Shown here: piece after piece, positions 48,942 through 58,342 of the stretch
How positions within the stretch are numbered: the first letter of the stretch is position 1
Layout: every line of letters begins with the position of its first letter
Source: an uncultured Thermoguttaceae bacterium
Lineage (GTDB): Bacteria > Planctomycetota > Planctomycetia > Pirellulales > Thermoguttaceae
Length of the DNA stretch: 64,000 nt
Assembly: GCA_938042245.1 (NCBI GenBank)
Contig: CALIRO010000005.1
Location: 24,431-88,430 of the forward strand
Direction of reading: 5' to 3'
Translations under genes and position numbers: made by a program
The notes under the pieces: model-generated
What the model was told of the DNA's origin: nothing
What the model saw: only the letters and a program-made list of their open reading frames with translations
Database searches by the model: none

Positions 48942-50375
48942 TTGCCTGAATTGCCCCAAATCGCTAAATTGCCACATGAAACCTCTTCAGACCAGCTTCT
49001 CTCAGACGCCCTCAGACCGGGACCTGCAAAAGTGCGATTCCGGCTCCACCCCTGGGCCTTAGCGGCTCTGGCAATGGGTGGACTGGGCTTACTGGGCCTT
49101 TATCGCTGGCAGTGGCATCACTACCGCCGGTTTCAGGAAGTTCGGCCAGGGGTACTCTACCGAACGGGGATGCCCAGTGAATGGGGGCTTCGGCATCTCG
49201 TCCAGCAATACGGGATTCGCACGGTCCTGTGCCTGTATGAAGTCCCAGTGCCAAGGGTACGGGCCGGGTGGTTTTTTGACCCAGGCGGCCCTTCTGGTCC
49301 CCCGGAAAGCCAATTGGCCCACCAGTTAGGCGTTCGGTTTTTCCACTGGATCATCCCGTTGGAAGGTCCCTGGCCCTGGCCAGATCCGGAACATCTAGAG
49401 GAGTTCTTCCATCTGATGGACCAACCGGAAAATTGGCCCGTGCTGATCCACTGCTGGGCCGGCAAACATCGCACAGGTACATTTGTGGCCTTATACCGGC
49501 TGGAATACGAGGATTGGCCGGTCGCCGAAGCCCTGAAAGAAATGTATCGTTTCCAATTCGGAGCCTCCTTTGCATTGCAGGAACACAACCTGCGCACCTA
49601 TGTGCGTCGTCCCCGGCCAACGGCATCTCAGTGGCATGCTCTCCAAGAGGCATTTTCGCCCTATTTATCGAGACAACCGGCTGATTATGACGATTTGGTC
49701 CGGATGCTTCGGGCAGAGATGGCCAGGCCCGCTGTGGCTGCTCGACTGGAAGAATATCTCCGCCAAGGAAAGCCATTTGGCGTGTGCTTGGCGGATCGGT
49801 TAATGGGAACAAAAGTTCCTTGGTTGCCTGCCCTCCTCCTACAGGCCGACAGGATCCTCTTTCTCCCCTCGCAAGAAAGTTTTCCCAAAGGAAATCCGAA
49901 GGAAATGGCTGATTCGACGAGCCTGTCAACCCCGGTACTTGCCGAGGATTTCGGCCAGCTCTGCCGCCTACCCAACCGGCCTCCCCGGGCAGAAGAAGTG
50001 GCTACAGCAGCGGGTTTGGTGGCCGATTTTGGCTCTCCCGAAGCACAACGCCGCCTTTGGAGCCTGTTGGAGCAACAGATCCAGCAGCCGGAAATCACTC
50101 CTCGGTACCGAGCTTTGGTGGCTGGGCTGACCAACCGGTATCGGCCGAGCCGACTGCCCTATCTAAAGCTCCTGTTGGAGGATCGCCGGGTGCGCCCAGA
50201 ACCGGTAGCCGCTGGAACTCGCTATGCCGATACCGCGGTGGCCCGGATGGCTGCAATTGTCCAGGAGGATTTTATCGGCCGGCGCGGTCAAGCCAGCTCA
50301 CAAGATTGGGACCAAGCCATCCTCCGGGCCAAACAGTGGTTTGCCCAACACCCCGAGGCGGGAAAACTCCCCTAA
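48942..50375 (+). CDS. Membrane-anchored tyrosine/dual-specificity phosphatase
   Basis: A 477-residue protein with one membrane helix (about 38-54), then a Cys-dependent phosphatase domain: VRPGVLYRTGMPS, YGIRTVLCLYE and the active-site loop HCWAGKHRTG (170-179; Cys171, Arg177), the HCxxGxxRTG signature of Siw14/DSP-type enzymes. The likely general-acid Asp is in PWPDPEHL near 148. About 290 further residues are helical and not recognised. The start is unclear: TTG 48942 has only a weak site, and a strong AGGAGG lies 20 bases upstream in front of a short ATG frame that ends at once. The region 25 kb away has a Ser/Thr kinase, but no functional link is visible. Confidence 0.83.
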   Translation: MPELPQIAKLPHETSSDQLLSDALRPGPAKVRFRLHPWALAALAMGGLGLLGLYRWQWHHYRRFQEVRPGVLYRTGMPSEWGLRHLVQQYGIRTVLCLYEVPVPRVRAGWFFDPGGPSGPPESQLAHQLGVRFFHWIIPLEGPWPWPDPEHLEEFFHLMDQPENWPVLIHCWAGKHRTGTFVALYRLEYEDWPVAEALKEMYRFQFGASFALQEHNLRTYVRRPRPTASQWHALQEAFSPYLSRQPADYDDLVRMLRAEMARPAVAARLEEYLRQGKPFGVCLADRLMGTKVPWLPALLLQADRILFLPSQESFPKGNPKEMADSTSLSTPVLAEDFGQLCRLPNRPPRAEEVATAAGLVADFGSPEAQRRLWSLLEQQIQQPEITPRYRALVAGLTNRYRPSRLPYLKLLLEDRRVRPEPVAAGTRYADTAVARMAAIVQEDFIGRRGQASSQDWDQAILRAKQWFAQHPEAGKLP

Positions 50376-50793
50376 CAGCCTCAGACGCCATTTCTCCTAA
50401 TTCGGAACCATTCCCTTGAATAAAGCATCTCGGTTCTCGTCCCCGTGAAAGCGCACGATCCAGACCTCCCCTCGGTGGCAGAGGATTCGGATCAGGGGGC
50501 TCTTAATGTCATTCCTACGAAAGCGAGCGCTCCGGGTTGTTTAGGCGTTTTGCTTTTATGGAGTTGCGATGTCGCGGCTGGGAGATGGACCAGCTTTTCA
50601 TGGAAAAAGAGCAAACTCACCCAAACAGGTGAAACGTTCCTATAATTGCTTTTTGTTTCCGATAGGGACATAGAATTCTACATTTGTTTATGTAATTTCC
50701 TAATCCCGATCTTTACAACGGATGAGTCTGAATTATCCCCAGTTTTCTGGCCTAGCGAAAAAATTGGCGGTCCCTCGCAACTCGCTTTTTGGT

Positions 50794-51066
50794 AAAAGGT
50801 TAAAAACTCCATTTGGCTAAAAGCTTAATACCCCATTTGGGTACAAAGTTAAGACCCCACTGGGGGAGAAGCTTGAGACCCAATTTGGGGGAAAGCTTAA
50901 GACCCAATTCGGCGAAAAGCTTCAAACCCAATCTGGGGAAAAGATTAAGACCCCATTTGGAAAAAAAGTTTGAAACGCCATCTGGGGAAAAGCTTAAGAC
51001 ACCATTTGGGGAAAAGGTCGAGACCCTATCTGGGGCAGAGCTTGAGATCCGATTTGAGGAAAGCCC
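50794..51066. repeat. 24-bp tandem repeat array (about 11 units)
   Basis: Units of 24 bp (twice 25) run from about 50794 to 51066. The unit joins AAGCTTAAGA to a palindromic CCCCATTTGGGG-type core. The recurring TT of AAGCTT sits at 50825, 50849, 50873, 50897, 50921, 50945, 50969, 50994 and 51042, and the position near 51018 has the related TC (GGTCGA). Because 24 is a multiple of three, frames stay open on both strands (eight-residue GLKLxPxW repeats on the minus strand), but they have no proper start site. Confidence 0.85.
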
Positions 51067-51157
51067 AATTTGGGCAAAGCATCGGTTCAAAACCCATCCT
51101 TTTAACCACGATCAGGCGCCCCGATCGTTTCGCCGCAGACGCTCGGCGAGGTCCTAG

Positions 51158-51262
51158 AAAAGGGCATGGCAACTTTCCTCCCGGATCCGCTGGTCCGGTC
51201 CATTCGCATGAAAGACCGTACCGCACCAAGAAAAGGCATGGCAACTTTCTTCCCGGATCCGG
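51158..51262. repeat. Direct repeat pair between the two arrays
   Basis: A segment of about 30 bp (GGCATGGCAACTTTC then CCCGGATCCG) occurs at 51163 and again at 51235, 72 bp apart. It is followed at about 51295-51335 by an inverted repeat, ATCTTGCCG with CGGCAAGAT, around an A-rich loop. All non-coding. Confidence 0.6.
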
Positions 51263-51420
51263 CATCCGGAGCGTTTCGACCGCTTGGTACTCATCTTGCC
51301 GCAATTAAAAAAGACGGTTATCGGCAAGATCATGCTTTAAGGCATCCGAAAGCGGTTCGACCGGTTGTTGCTGATCTTGAGCTTGGCGTACTGGCTGCTT
51401 TTGGGGATTGGGCTGACGGC

Positions 51421-51870
51421 CATGAAGCAGTACCCGCCCAAGATGTGGAGCAGCAACCATCGCCCCACATGAAGCATTCCCTGCCCAAAATCGGGTACAG
51501 CAGCAATCGCCTTCCATGAAGCATCACCGGCCCGGCCTGGGGTAGAGCACCAATCACCTTCCGTGAAATATTCCCAGGATTTATCAGCAGCAGGCAACTC
51601 GTGTTTCTGTACAAGTGGAACATCAATCACCTTCCGTGAAGCAGTACCCGCCCATGATGAGATGCAGCAGCAAGTGCCTTCCGTGAAGCATTATCGGCCC
51701 GACCTGAGATGCAGCAACCATCGCCCTCCATGAAGTAGTACCCGCCCAAGATGGGGTGCAGCAACAATCCCCATTCCGTAAAGCATTACCGGTCCGGCAC
51801 GGGGTGGAGCACCAATCGCCTTCCGTGAAGTATTACCTGCGCAAGATGGGGTGGAGCAACCATCGTCCTA
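51421..51870. repeat. 47-bp tandem repeat array (about 9 units)
   Basis: The recurring TGAAGCA/TGAAGTA block starts at about 51421, 51468, 51515, 51562, 51635, 51682, 51729, 51777 and 51824: period 47, one step of 73. Units contain CAAGATGGGGTG, GCAGCAACCATCGCC and CTTCCGTGAAGC blocks with 10-25% divergence. There are no unique spacers, so it is a minisatellite and not a CRISPR array. Period 47 is not a multiple of three. The rest of the 50376-52210 gap holds no gene. Confidence 0.85.
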
Positions 51871-52006
51871 CGGCCTGGAGGCTATTTTTGGTTGGTCGGA
51901 ACGTGGTTTGCCGACCGCAACGGAGGGCCTTCCAAGCCCTTCCCGCCTTGACGCAAGCAATTTTAGACGAAGTCAAAAACTGGGGATAAGTCAGCCGATG
52001 ATCTGT

Positions 52007-52035
52007 TTGCCTATTTGGGGGAATTGTTTTACAAT
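52007..52035 (+). promoter_or_regulatory. Candidate purM promoter
   Basis: TTGCCT (52007-52012), 17 bases, TACAAT (52030-52035), about 175 bp upstream of the purM start. The -35 TTGCCT matches that of the distal rRNA promoter at 18062. Confidence 0.45.
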
Positions 52036-52210
52036 ATAACTCCCGATAAGAAAATGGGTTGGTAGCATTTCGAAAAGGCAAACTACCCTCTTTGCTTCCT
52101 TGTTCGGAGTACCTGTCCCGGGGGCCGAATTGCACCCGAAGGAGGTGCCGGGTCTCCCAGCAGTGGATCAGGGAGGAAATGCCTTCTTTCATACGCCGGA
52201 AATTGGTTCG

Positions 52211-53272
52211 ATGGCCAAGATAACTTATAAAGAGGCTGGGGTGGATCTGGATGTGTATAATCAGGCGATGGAGCGTTTACCCCGGCTATTGGCCCGCACC
52301 TATTCGCCCCGGGTCATCCCGCTGGAGGACGGTTTTGCCGGGCTGTTTCAGTTGGATTTTAGCAGTCGGCTTTTTGCCCGCAACTATCGGGACCCGGTCT
52401 TGGTGGCCTGCACCGACGGCGTCGGCACCAAACTGAAAGTAGCCCGCATGATGGGCGTGCATATCACGGTTGGCATCGACCTGGTGGCCATGTGCGTCAA
52501 CGACGCCATCTGCTGCGGGGCCGAACCGCTGTTTTTCCTCGATTACGTCGCCATGAGCCGCGATGACCCCGATCTGCTGGAGCAAATCGTCCAGGGCATC
52601 TCCAACGGCTGCATCCAGGCCGACTGTGCCCTGTTGGGCGGCGAGACAGCCATCCTACCTGATTTTTACGCTCCGGGCGATTACGACCTGGCTGGGTTCT
52701 GTGTTGGCGTTGTCGAGCGGCGAAGCATCATTGACGGTCGGGCCATCCAGCCGGGCGATCTGGCCATTGGCCTAGCCTCCAGCGGATTGCACTCCAATGG
52801 CTACAGCTTGGTCCGCAAAGTCGTCTTTGAATTGGCTGGACTGAAGGTAACCGATTATGTCCCGGAGCTAGGCCGAACCGTTGGGGAGGCTTTGTTGGAA
52901 CCGACCCGGATTTACGCCCGTGCGGTTCGGCAAGTGTTGGCGCATTATCGGGTCAAAAACGTCGTGCACGGCATTGCCCATATTACCGGCGGCGGGCTGC
53001 GGGAAAACATCCTGCGGATTTTGCCCCCCCAGGTTCAGGTGGTTTTGGAACGAGGCAGTTGGCCTGTACCGCCGGTCTTCGGCTGGGTGCAGCGCCTGGG
53101 TAATATTGACCAGGAGGAGATGGAACGAGTGTTCAATATGGGGATCGGCTTAGTCCTTTTGGTCAGCCCCTATTATGCGGAGAGCATCCGCCATCAGTTG
53201 GCTCAGGCGGGCGTTTGCAGTTGGCTGATCGGCCAAGCTGCGGCCGGTCCCCGTCAGGTTCTGCTCCAATAA
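52211..53272 (+). CDS. purM: Phosphoribosylformylglycinamidine cyclo-ligase (AIR synthetase)
   Basis: A 353-residue purine biosynthesis enzyme that closes the imidazole ring using ATP. The start ATG 52211 ([14 protein letters not shown]) is standard for the family; the frame upstream to 52100 is not part of it. Marks are [24 protein letters not shown] (Gly-rich ATP site), [29 protein letters not shown] and the C-terminal [11 protein letters not shown]. Length is normal. No other pur gene is adjacent. It lies downstream of the minisatellite-rich gap. Confidence 0.96.
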   Translation: MAKITYKEAGVDLDVYNQAMERLPRLLARTYSPRVIPLEDGFAGLFQLDFSSRLFARNYRDPVLVACTDGVGTKLKVARMMGVHITVGIDLVAMCVNDAICCGAEPLFFLDYVAMSRDDPDLLEQIVQGISNGCIQADCALLGGETAILPDFYAPGDYDLAGFCVGVVERRSIIDGRAIQPGDLAIGLASSGLHSNGYSLVRKVVFELAGLKVTDYVPELGRTVGEALLEPTRIYARAVRQVLAHYRVKNVVHGIAHITGGGLRENILRILPPQVQVVLERGSWPVPPVFGWVQRLGNIDQEEMERVFNMGIGLVLLVSPYYAESIRHQLAQAGVCSWLIGQAAAGPRQVLLQ

Positions 53273-53385
53273 TGAGCCAGAGCAGACCGGCCTAAGTCGG
53301 TTTGATACCTCGGCCGGGGAAAGCCCATTTGATTTGGCTTCCTACCCAAGCAGCTTGAAAAGTCAATCCGGGTCAGAAATCGGCC

Positions 53386-55596
53386 ATGAGGTTATGGCGA
53401 TTAGGAATCTTTGCGAAACGAACGGAGTCGGAGGCTTCCTTGGGAAGCCAGGTTGGCTGCTCCATCCTCCAGAAGAAGATTCCTGGTTCTTTCCGAGCGG
53501 TGGTTAGTTCGGAGGGGTTGCCCGCGGATTATAGAACCCCTTGGGTACTATGGATGGTGGCTTTGGTCTGCCGGGCAGGAGCCGCTCTGTGGTGGGGCGA
53601 TCTGTTGTGGGCCGACTCGGTCTTTTATCGACAGGTGGCCGATGCTCTGGAAAAAGGCGATTTTACCAACGCCTTCGCTTCGTTGGGGCTGAATCTGTAT
53701 CCGGTGATTTTGATGTGGCTGGATCGGCTGGGCGATTGGGTAGGGGCAGATTGGACGCTGATGGGCAAGTGGTGGAGTGTGTTATTGTCCAGTTTAGCGG
53801 TTTTGCCTTTGTACGGCTGGGTCCGCCGGCTTTTTAACGACCGAATCGCCTTCTGGGCGGGGCTGTTTTTTGCTATTCATCCGCATTTGGTCGGCCACAG
53901 CCCCTTGATCATCCGAGACCCAACTTATTGGTTTCTCTTTAATTTGGCGTTGTATCTGAGCTGGCGGGCCGTGGCAGAGGCCGATTGGAGACTCTTTTTG
54001 GGAGCAGGAATCGCTATTGGCTTGGCTATGTACACCCGTATCGAGGGAATCTTGCTGGGGGCAGTGGTTTTAGGGTGGGCTTTCTGGCGGGCTAGTTTGG
54101 TTCGAGAGGCCCGATGGCGAGTGGTCTTCGGCACTCTGCTGGCTGTAGCCGTTATTCCTGCAGGGGTGGTTGCGGTCAATCTCACCTGGCTCCGGCAGCA
54201 TCCCCGATGGGAGTGGGGCCGCTTGCCCCTTCTGCAGCGGATCTGGAAATGGACTATTCACCATGTAGAAAATATCTTTACATCAGAAACAAATACTTCC
54301 CTTCCTTTCTCCCCCGGTTCGACGGGGGAAAATCGAGGTGGCTCTCATAACTCAGAAGGCTCCCACGGTCTAACTAGCCCAACTACCTGGGATAGAATCC
54401 CCGGAAAAGTCGCTTTCGAGGCTCTACATCCTTCTCTGCTAAGCCGACCTCTTGTTGCCCTCAGACCGCTTTCCTATCAACCATCTCCTCGCCTTCAACC
54501 ATTTTGGCGGGATACACGATCTAGCACAAACCTACTCCTGCCAACCCCTTGCCCTATCCCACAGATCCGGCGGTGCATCCTCCCGATTTCCGCAAAACCT
54601 CGGTTCGCACAGACTCCAATGTTCACTATTCCAATGTCTGCCTCCTCTCCGCTTTCCGCAAAACCCCAGTCAGTGCAGATCTCAAAGGTTTCTCCTAACC
54701 TATCCACGCCCAGCCCAGCCAGGTCTCAACCCCCTATAGACCCACCGAAAATAGACCAAGTTGAGAAGGTCTCCGAATGGATACAGGCTCGTCGGGTGGC
54801 TTTACGCCTGATTAAAGCCCTGAGTTACCCCTATGCCCTTTTGATTGCTGTGGGCCTGCTAGGGGGCTGGCGGATTCTGCTCCGAGCCGACCAGCTTGTG
54901 CTCTTCGCCCACAATCTTCTCTTGTTTTTAGCCACTTGGGCCTACCAGTCCCTTTCTTCGGGAATTGATTTCCGATACTTTTTTCCTCTGCTCATTACTG
55001 GTTTTCCTTATGCGGCTATAGGCTTTGAGCGGCTGCGGAAGGCTCTTTGCCAAGCGGGTAGCGCCGGTGGGAGCTGCGAGCTGAGGCATCCGGCAAGGTG
55101 GATTCCCCTGGCCGGAGGGATTTTCTTACTGGTTGGCCTCGGTCTTTTCGACGTCCAACCTACTGCTACCAAGTTAATGCGTCAGCAAACTCTCCTGGGC
55201 CAATGGATCTGTCAGTACAGGGGACCCGGAAGCAAAATATTTTGCCCGGAAAGTGCTGCAATCCTTCTAGCCTATCATGCCCAGGCCGAATGCCGGAGTT
55301 GGCCTCGGCTGGCTAAGCCAGATTCCCATGCCGTCCGGCAATTCCTTTCCCATTACTCCCCTGATGTGGTAGTGCTTTGGGACGACCCGATCTATCCGGA
55401 TCGCCGATGGATAGAGGTAGTTATAGAACTATGTCCAGCATTCGGCTATCAGAAGGTCCCCGCCGAACAGCTCCCAGAACCGGCCCGCCACTGCCAGATA
55501 TGGATTCAACCCAAACAGCCATTTTTGTCAGAAGGACTCCCCTCCACTCCACCCTCCAAGAACGTCAAATCCCAACCGAACTTGCAAATGCCTTAG
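53386..55596 (+). CDS. Membrane glycosyltransferase (GT39/PMT-like) with long insertion
   Basis: A 736-residue polytopic protein with GT-C features: LWADSVFYRQVADALEKGDF (loop 1 acidic pair), HPHLVGHSPLIIRDPTYWFLFNL and about nine membrane helices in the first 300 residues and from 475 on. Residues about 305-465 are a Ser/Pro/Thr-rich, low-complexity block without membrane helices (including SPARSQPPIDPPK), with internal repeats such as SAKPQS and SAKPRF. That block has a different base feel and may be a large extracytoplasmic loop or expanded repeat DNA. The donor is probably a polyprenyl-linked sugar. It lies 110 bp after purM but has its own start region. Confidence 0.78.
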   Translation: MRLWRLGIFAKRTESEASLGSQVGCSILQKKIPGSFRAVVSSEGLPADYRTPWVLWMVALVCRAGAALWWGDLLWADSVFYRQVADALEKGDFTNAFASLGLNLYPVILMWLDRLGDWVGADWTLMGKWWSVLLSSLAVLPLYGWVRRLFNDRIAFWAGLFFAIHPHLVGHSPLIIRDPTYWFLFNLALYLSWRAVAEADWRLFLGAGIAIGLAMYTRIEGILLGAVVLGWAFWRASLVREARWRVVFGTLLAVAVIPAGVVAVNLTWLRQHPRWEWGRLPLLQRIWKWTIHHVENIFTSETNTSLPFSPGSTGENRGGSHNSEGSHGLTSPTTWDRIPGKVAFEALHPSLLSRPLVALRPLSYQPSPRLQPFWRDTRSSTNLLLPTPCPIPQIRRCILPISAKPRFAQTPMFTIPMSASSPLSAKPQSVQISKVSPNLSTPSPARSQPPIDPPKIDQVEKVSEWIQARRVALRLIKALSYPYALLIAVGLLGGWRILLRADQLVLFAHNLLLFLATWAYQSLSSGIDFRYFFPLLITGFPYAAIGFERLRKALCQAGSAGGSCELRHPARWIPLAGGIFLLVGLGLFDVQPTATKLMRQQTLLGQWICQYRGPGSKIFCPESAAILLAYHAQAECRSWPRLAKPDSHAVRQFLSHYSPDVVVLWDDPIYPDRRWIEVVIELCPAFGYQKVPAEQLPEPARHCQIWIQPKQPFLSEGLPSTPPSKNVKSQPNLQMP

Positions 55597-55764
55597 GGGT
55601 GTTTACCTAGACCGGTACCTTTCCCAATCTCTGCTGAGCGGCACACAAGTACACGCTACTGCCAGAAACCGATAACGTGGCCAAAAGAGCCAGTTTGCTA
55701 TTTCTGGCGGGCAATGCTCTTCCATAGCCACCGATTGGCCTGGTGTGCTCCTGGATAGCCTCGG

Positions 55765-56592
55765 CTACTTTCGGCCCAAAAGATAAAGCATTTTGTAGAG
55801 CGAAATGGGCCTGGTGGGAGTAACGGGCACAAGCGGTTCTGGCGAACCGAGGCCTTCGTGCAATTCGGGCGGTACCGGCTCGAGCGGCCCGTAAAACAGC
55901 CGTTTCAACCACGCCTTGCCTCGCATCGTCTTGGGGATCAGCCGTAGCGCCACGGCGATCCGACGCAGAGCCCGGATAATCCGTCGCCGGAACGAATCGG
56001 TCCGATCCGGAAAGCCTACCCACATCTGACTAACAAATCCTGCCCGATGGGCCAAACCGTACAACTCCTCCGCCGTGTAGTATCGGACACTATAAGGACT
56101 GGGGTTAAACCCCGGCCATTGACAATTGACGCTGGAAACCAGCACCAAACCCTTAGGCCGAAGCACCCGATGGGCCTCCGCAAAAAACCGTTCTGGCTCT
56201 GCTAGATAATAAATGGCTTCGAACAGCAACACCACATCAAACGAGCCATCCTCGAACGGCATCTCTTGGGCGTCAAACTGATAAAGCTCAATGCCGTCTC
56301 GGTCCCGATAGGTCTGCTCCGCATAAGCGAGATTGTTTGGATCAATATCGCCGCCGACCACCCGGCGAGCCACCCGCCGTAAATATCCTAATCCCTGGCC
56401 CGCTCCGCAGGCTGCCTCCAGCACCTCCCGATCCTGGGCATGCTGGGCCGCCCAATAATACCGGGTTATCAGCATCGCCAGTTGTTCACGATGGGCCAAG
56501 TTTCCCGGCAACTCCGTTACCCCAGTGTAATCCGCCCCCCTCCGCACCGTTTTGTTACCCCGTTGGATTGGATCCTTTAAAAGTAAATCCAT
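55765..56592 (-). CDS. Class I SAM-dependent methyltransferase
   Basis: A 275-residue protein of the UbiE/COQ5-like class. Motif I is VLEAACGAGQGLGYL (about 57-71), followed by the acidic residue of motif II in GGDIDPNNLAYAE, FDAQEMPFEDGSFDVVLLFEA (motif post-II) and RVLRPKGLVLVSSVN (motif III). The basic C-terminal tail (RRRIIRALRRIAVALRL) is unusual and may bind membrane or nucleic acid. It is transcribed towards the GT39-like gene. The methyl acceptor is unknown. Confidence 0.88.
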   Translation of the reverse strand: MDLLLKDPIQRGNKTVRRGADYTGVTELPGNLAHREQLAMLITRYYWAAQHAQDREVLEAACGAGQGLGYLRRVARRVVGGDIDPNNLAYAEQTYRDRDGIELYQFDAQEMPFEDGSFDVVLLFEAIYYLAEPERFFAEAHRVLRPKGLVLVSSVNCQWPGFNPSPYSVRYYTAEELYGLAHRAGFVSQMWVGFPDRTDSFRRRIIRALRRIAVALRLIPKTMRGKAWLKRLFYGPLEPVPPELHEGLGSPEPLVPVTPTRPISLYKMLYLLGRK

Positions 56593-56838
56593 CTTTTTCC
56601 CCTCCGATTCCGGAGGACAAGAAACAGGAGTAAGAATAAAAGATCAACCCCTGAAAAGTCATAAACATCCCAGGAAGTCCAGGAACAGCGAAATCCCAAA
56701 CGCCACCAGAAATTTTTTCCTCAATTCCTATTCATTGCCTGCTTCCATCGGTAGCTGTCTGGTATATTGGAATCGTTAGTTAATTCGCAAATTTGATGTA
56801 AACCATTTTTATAAATTATTTATTGGATTTAAAATTTT

Positions 56839-58059
56839 TTAGGCGCATTTCCGGCGGCAAGCTTGAACCTTAGCCGAACCTGTCCCAGTGGGTAAAAACG
56901 CGGTGGCATCTCCAATGCTCCTTAGGCGCCGACAGGCCTCCTCAATATCCACTTCCGGTTTGGCGTAGCAAAACCGCAGGAGGTTTTCTCCGCCTTCGTG
57001 GAAGAAGGCCTCTCCCGGGACGCTGGCTACTTTGGTCCTTTGCAATAGATACATCGCTTTTTCTTTACCGGTTCGGCCGGGCAGCCGGGACGCATCCGCC
57101 AAAATGTAATAAGCGCCCTGGGGGACATAGGGCGTTAGTCCCGCCTCGGCCAACGCGGCACATAACTTGTCCCGTTTTCGCACAAAACTGTCTCGGAGCT
57201 CCTCATAGAAAGTGGGCGGGAGTTCTTCGATCCCAACAGCCACACCCATTTGTAAGGGGGCGGGTGCGCATACATACACAAGATCATTTACATATCCGAT
57301 CATCTCTGCCCATCGCCGATGGCTCACACTGTAGCCGATCCGCCACCCAGTAATACTAAATGTCTTGGAATACCCAGAAATGGTAATCGTCCGGTCGGCA
57401 ATTTCCGGCAAACTGCCCGGGCTTATGTGCTGACGTCCATCATAAACAAAATATTCGTAAATCTCATCGGTAAATACAAACAGGTCATGTTCGAGAGCCA
57501 GCGCCGCAATCACTTGCAATTCCTCCCGGCTGAACACCTTGCCGGAAGGATTGGCCGGAGTACACACCATAATCCCTTTCGTTCTAGGGGTAATCGCCCG
57601 GCGGAGTTCTGCGGGATTAAATTGCCAATCGGGCGGATGGAGCCGAACATAGGCCGGTACCGCACCAACAGCCAAAAGTGTGTTCAAATGATACCCATAG
57701 TACGGCTCGAACAAAATCACCTCATCGCCCGGATCCAGCAAGGCCAAACAAGCGCAATAAAACGCGCCGGTCGAACCGGCGCTGACGACAACCTCGGTTT
57801 CTGGATCCGCCAAAATCCTGTTGTAACGAAGCATCTTCTGGGCGATGGACCGCCGCAATGCAGCAAGCCCATCGTACCGGGTGTAGGTATTGAGCCCTTG
57901 AGTAATGGCATCCCGCGCCGCCTGAGCCACCGGCTCCGGAACTCCACAATCGCAAATCCCCTGGGCCAGGTTGATCCCCCCCAGCCGCTCGCATTCAATC
58001 GTCATAACCCGGATCTCGGCCTGGGCAATGCTGGCCGACCGCCGACTCAATCCTAACAC
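56839..58059 (-). CDS. PLP-dependent aminotransferase, class I/II
   Basis: A 406-residue fold-type I aminotransferase. GTG 58059 has AGGAG eight bases upstream. It has the N-terminal INLAQGICD segment, SAGSTGAFYCACLALLDPGDEVILFEPYYGYH, CTPANPSGKVFSREEL, TDEIYEYFVYDG and the lysine loop ISGYSKTFSITGWRIGY. The C-terminal LLRFCYAKPEVDIEEACRRL is complete. It resembles aspartate/kynurenine aminotransferases of the AspC/YbdL kind; the donor cannot be set by eye. About 280 bp of gap to 58342 lie upstream, in which I see no gene. Confidence 0.92.
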   Translation of the reverse strand: MLGLSRRSASIAQAEIRVMTIECERLGGINLAQGICDCGVPEPVAQAARDAITQGLNTYTRYDGLAALRRSIAQKMLRYNRILADPETEVVVSAGSTGAFYCACLALLDPGDEVILFEPYYGYHLNTLLAVGAVPAYVRLHPPDWQFNPAELRRAITPRTKGIMVCTPANPSGKVFSREELQVIAALALEHDLFVFTDEIYEYFVYDGRQHISPGSLPEIADRTITISGYSKTFSITGWRIGYSVSHRRWAEMIGYVNDLVYVCAPAPLQMGVAVGIEELPPTFYEELRDSFVRKRDKLCAALAEAGLTPYVPQGAYYILADASRLPGRTGKEKAMYLLQRTKVASVPGEAFFHEGGENLLRFCYAKPEVDIEEACRRLRSIGDATAFLPTGTGSAKVQACRRKCA

Positions 58060-58342
58060 CTCAATCTCTCCTCTTTCGCAAAAATAACCCGCCTTCAGGA
58101 ACTACTTGCCCCAAATGAAAAAGCCCCTTTCTTAACAAAGGAGAGAAACACCATTTCTGTTGTATCCACTTCTGTTGTATCCACCAATTTCGACCTACTC
58201 CGCTTCGGGGCAACTAAAGAAGCGAAAATATCCCAAGGATACTGGCTTCCACTTCTCCAGCGACGCGGAAAAACAGAATTGCCTCCGCGACCTAAAATGT
58301 TAATATTTATTATCCAAAAATCTCTACCTTTTCTGTAAGGGA

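Noticed and set aside
50735..50745. TTATCCCCA as a DnaA box marking an origin near the minisatellites
   Set aside because: Only one imperfect box is present, and no dnaA or dnaN gene or AT-rich unwinding stretch is near.
50800..51157. Repeat-peptide genes on either strand of the 24-bp array
   Set aside because: Only TTG or poorly placed starts, and both strands are open simply because the unit is a multiple of three.
51421..51870. 47-bp periodic array as a possible CRISPR
   Set aside because: The entire unit repeats; there are no unique spacers, no constant direct repeat of 25-40 bp and no cas genes.
52100..52210. N-terminal extension of PurM
   Set aside because: The 37 extra residues do not match PurM, whose normal start is the ATG at 52211.
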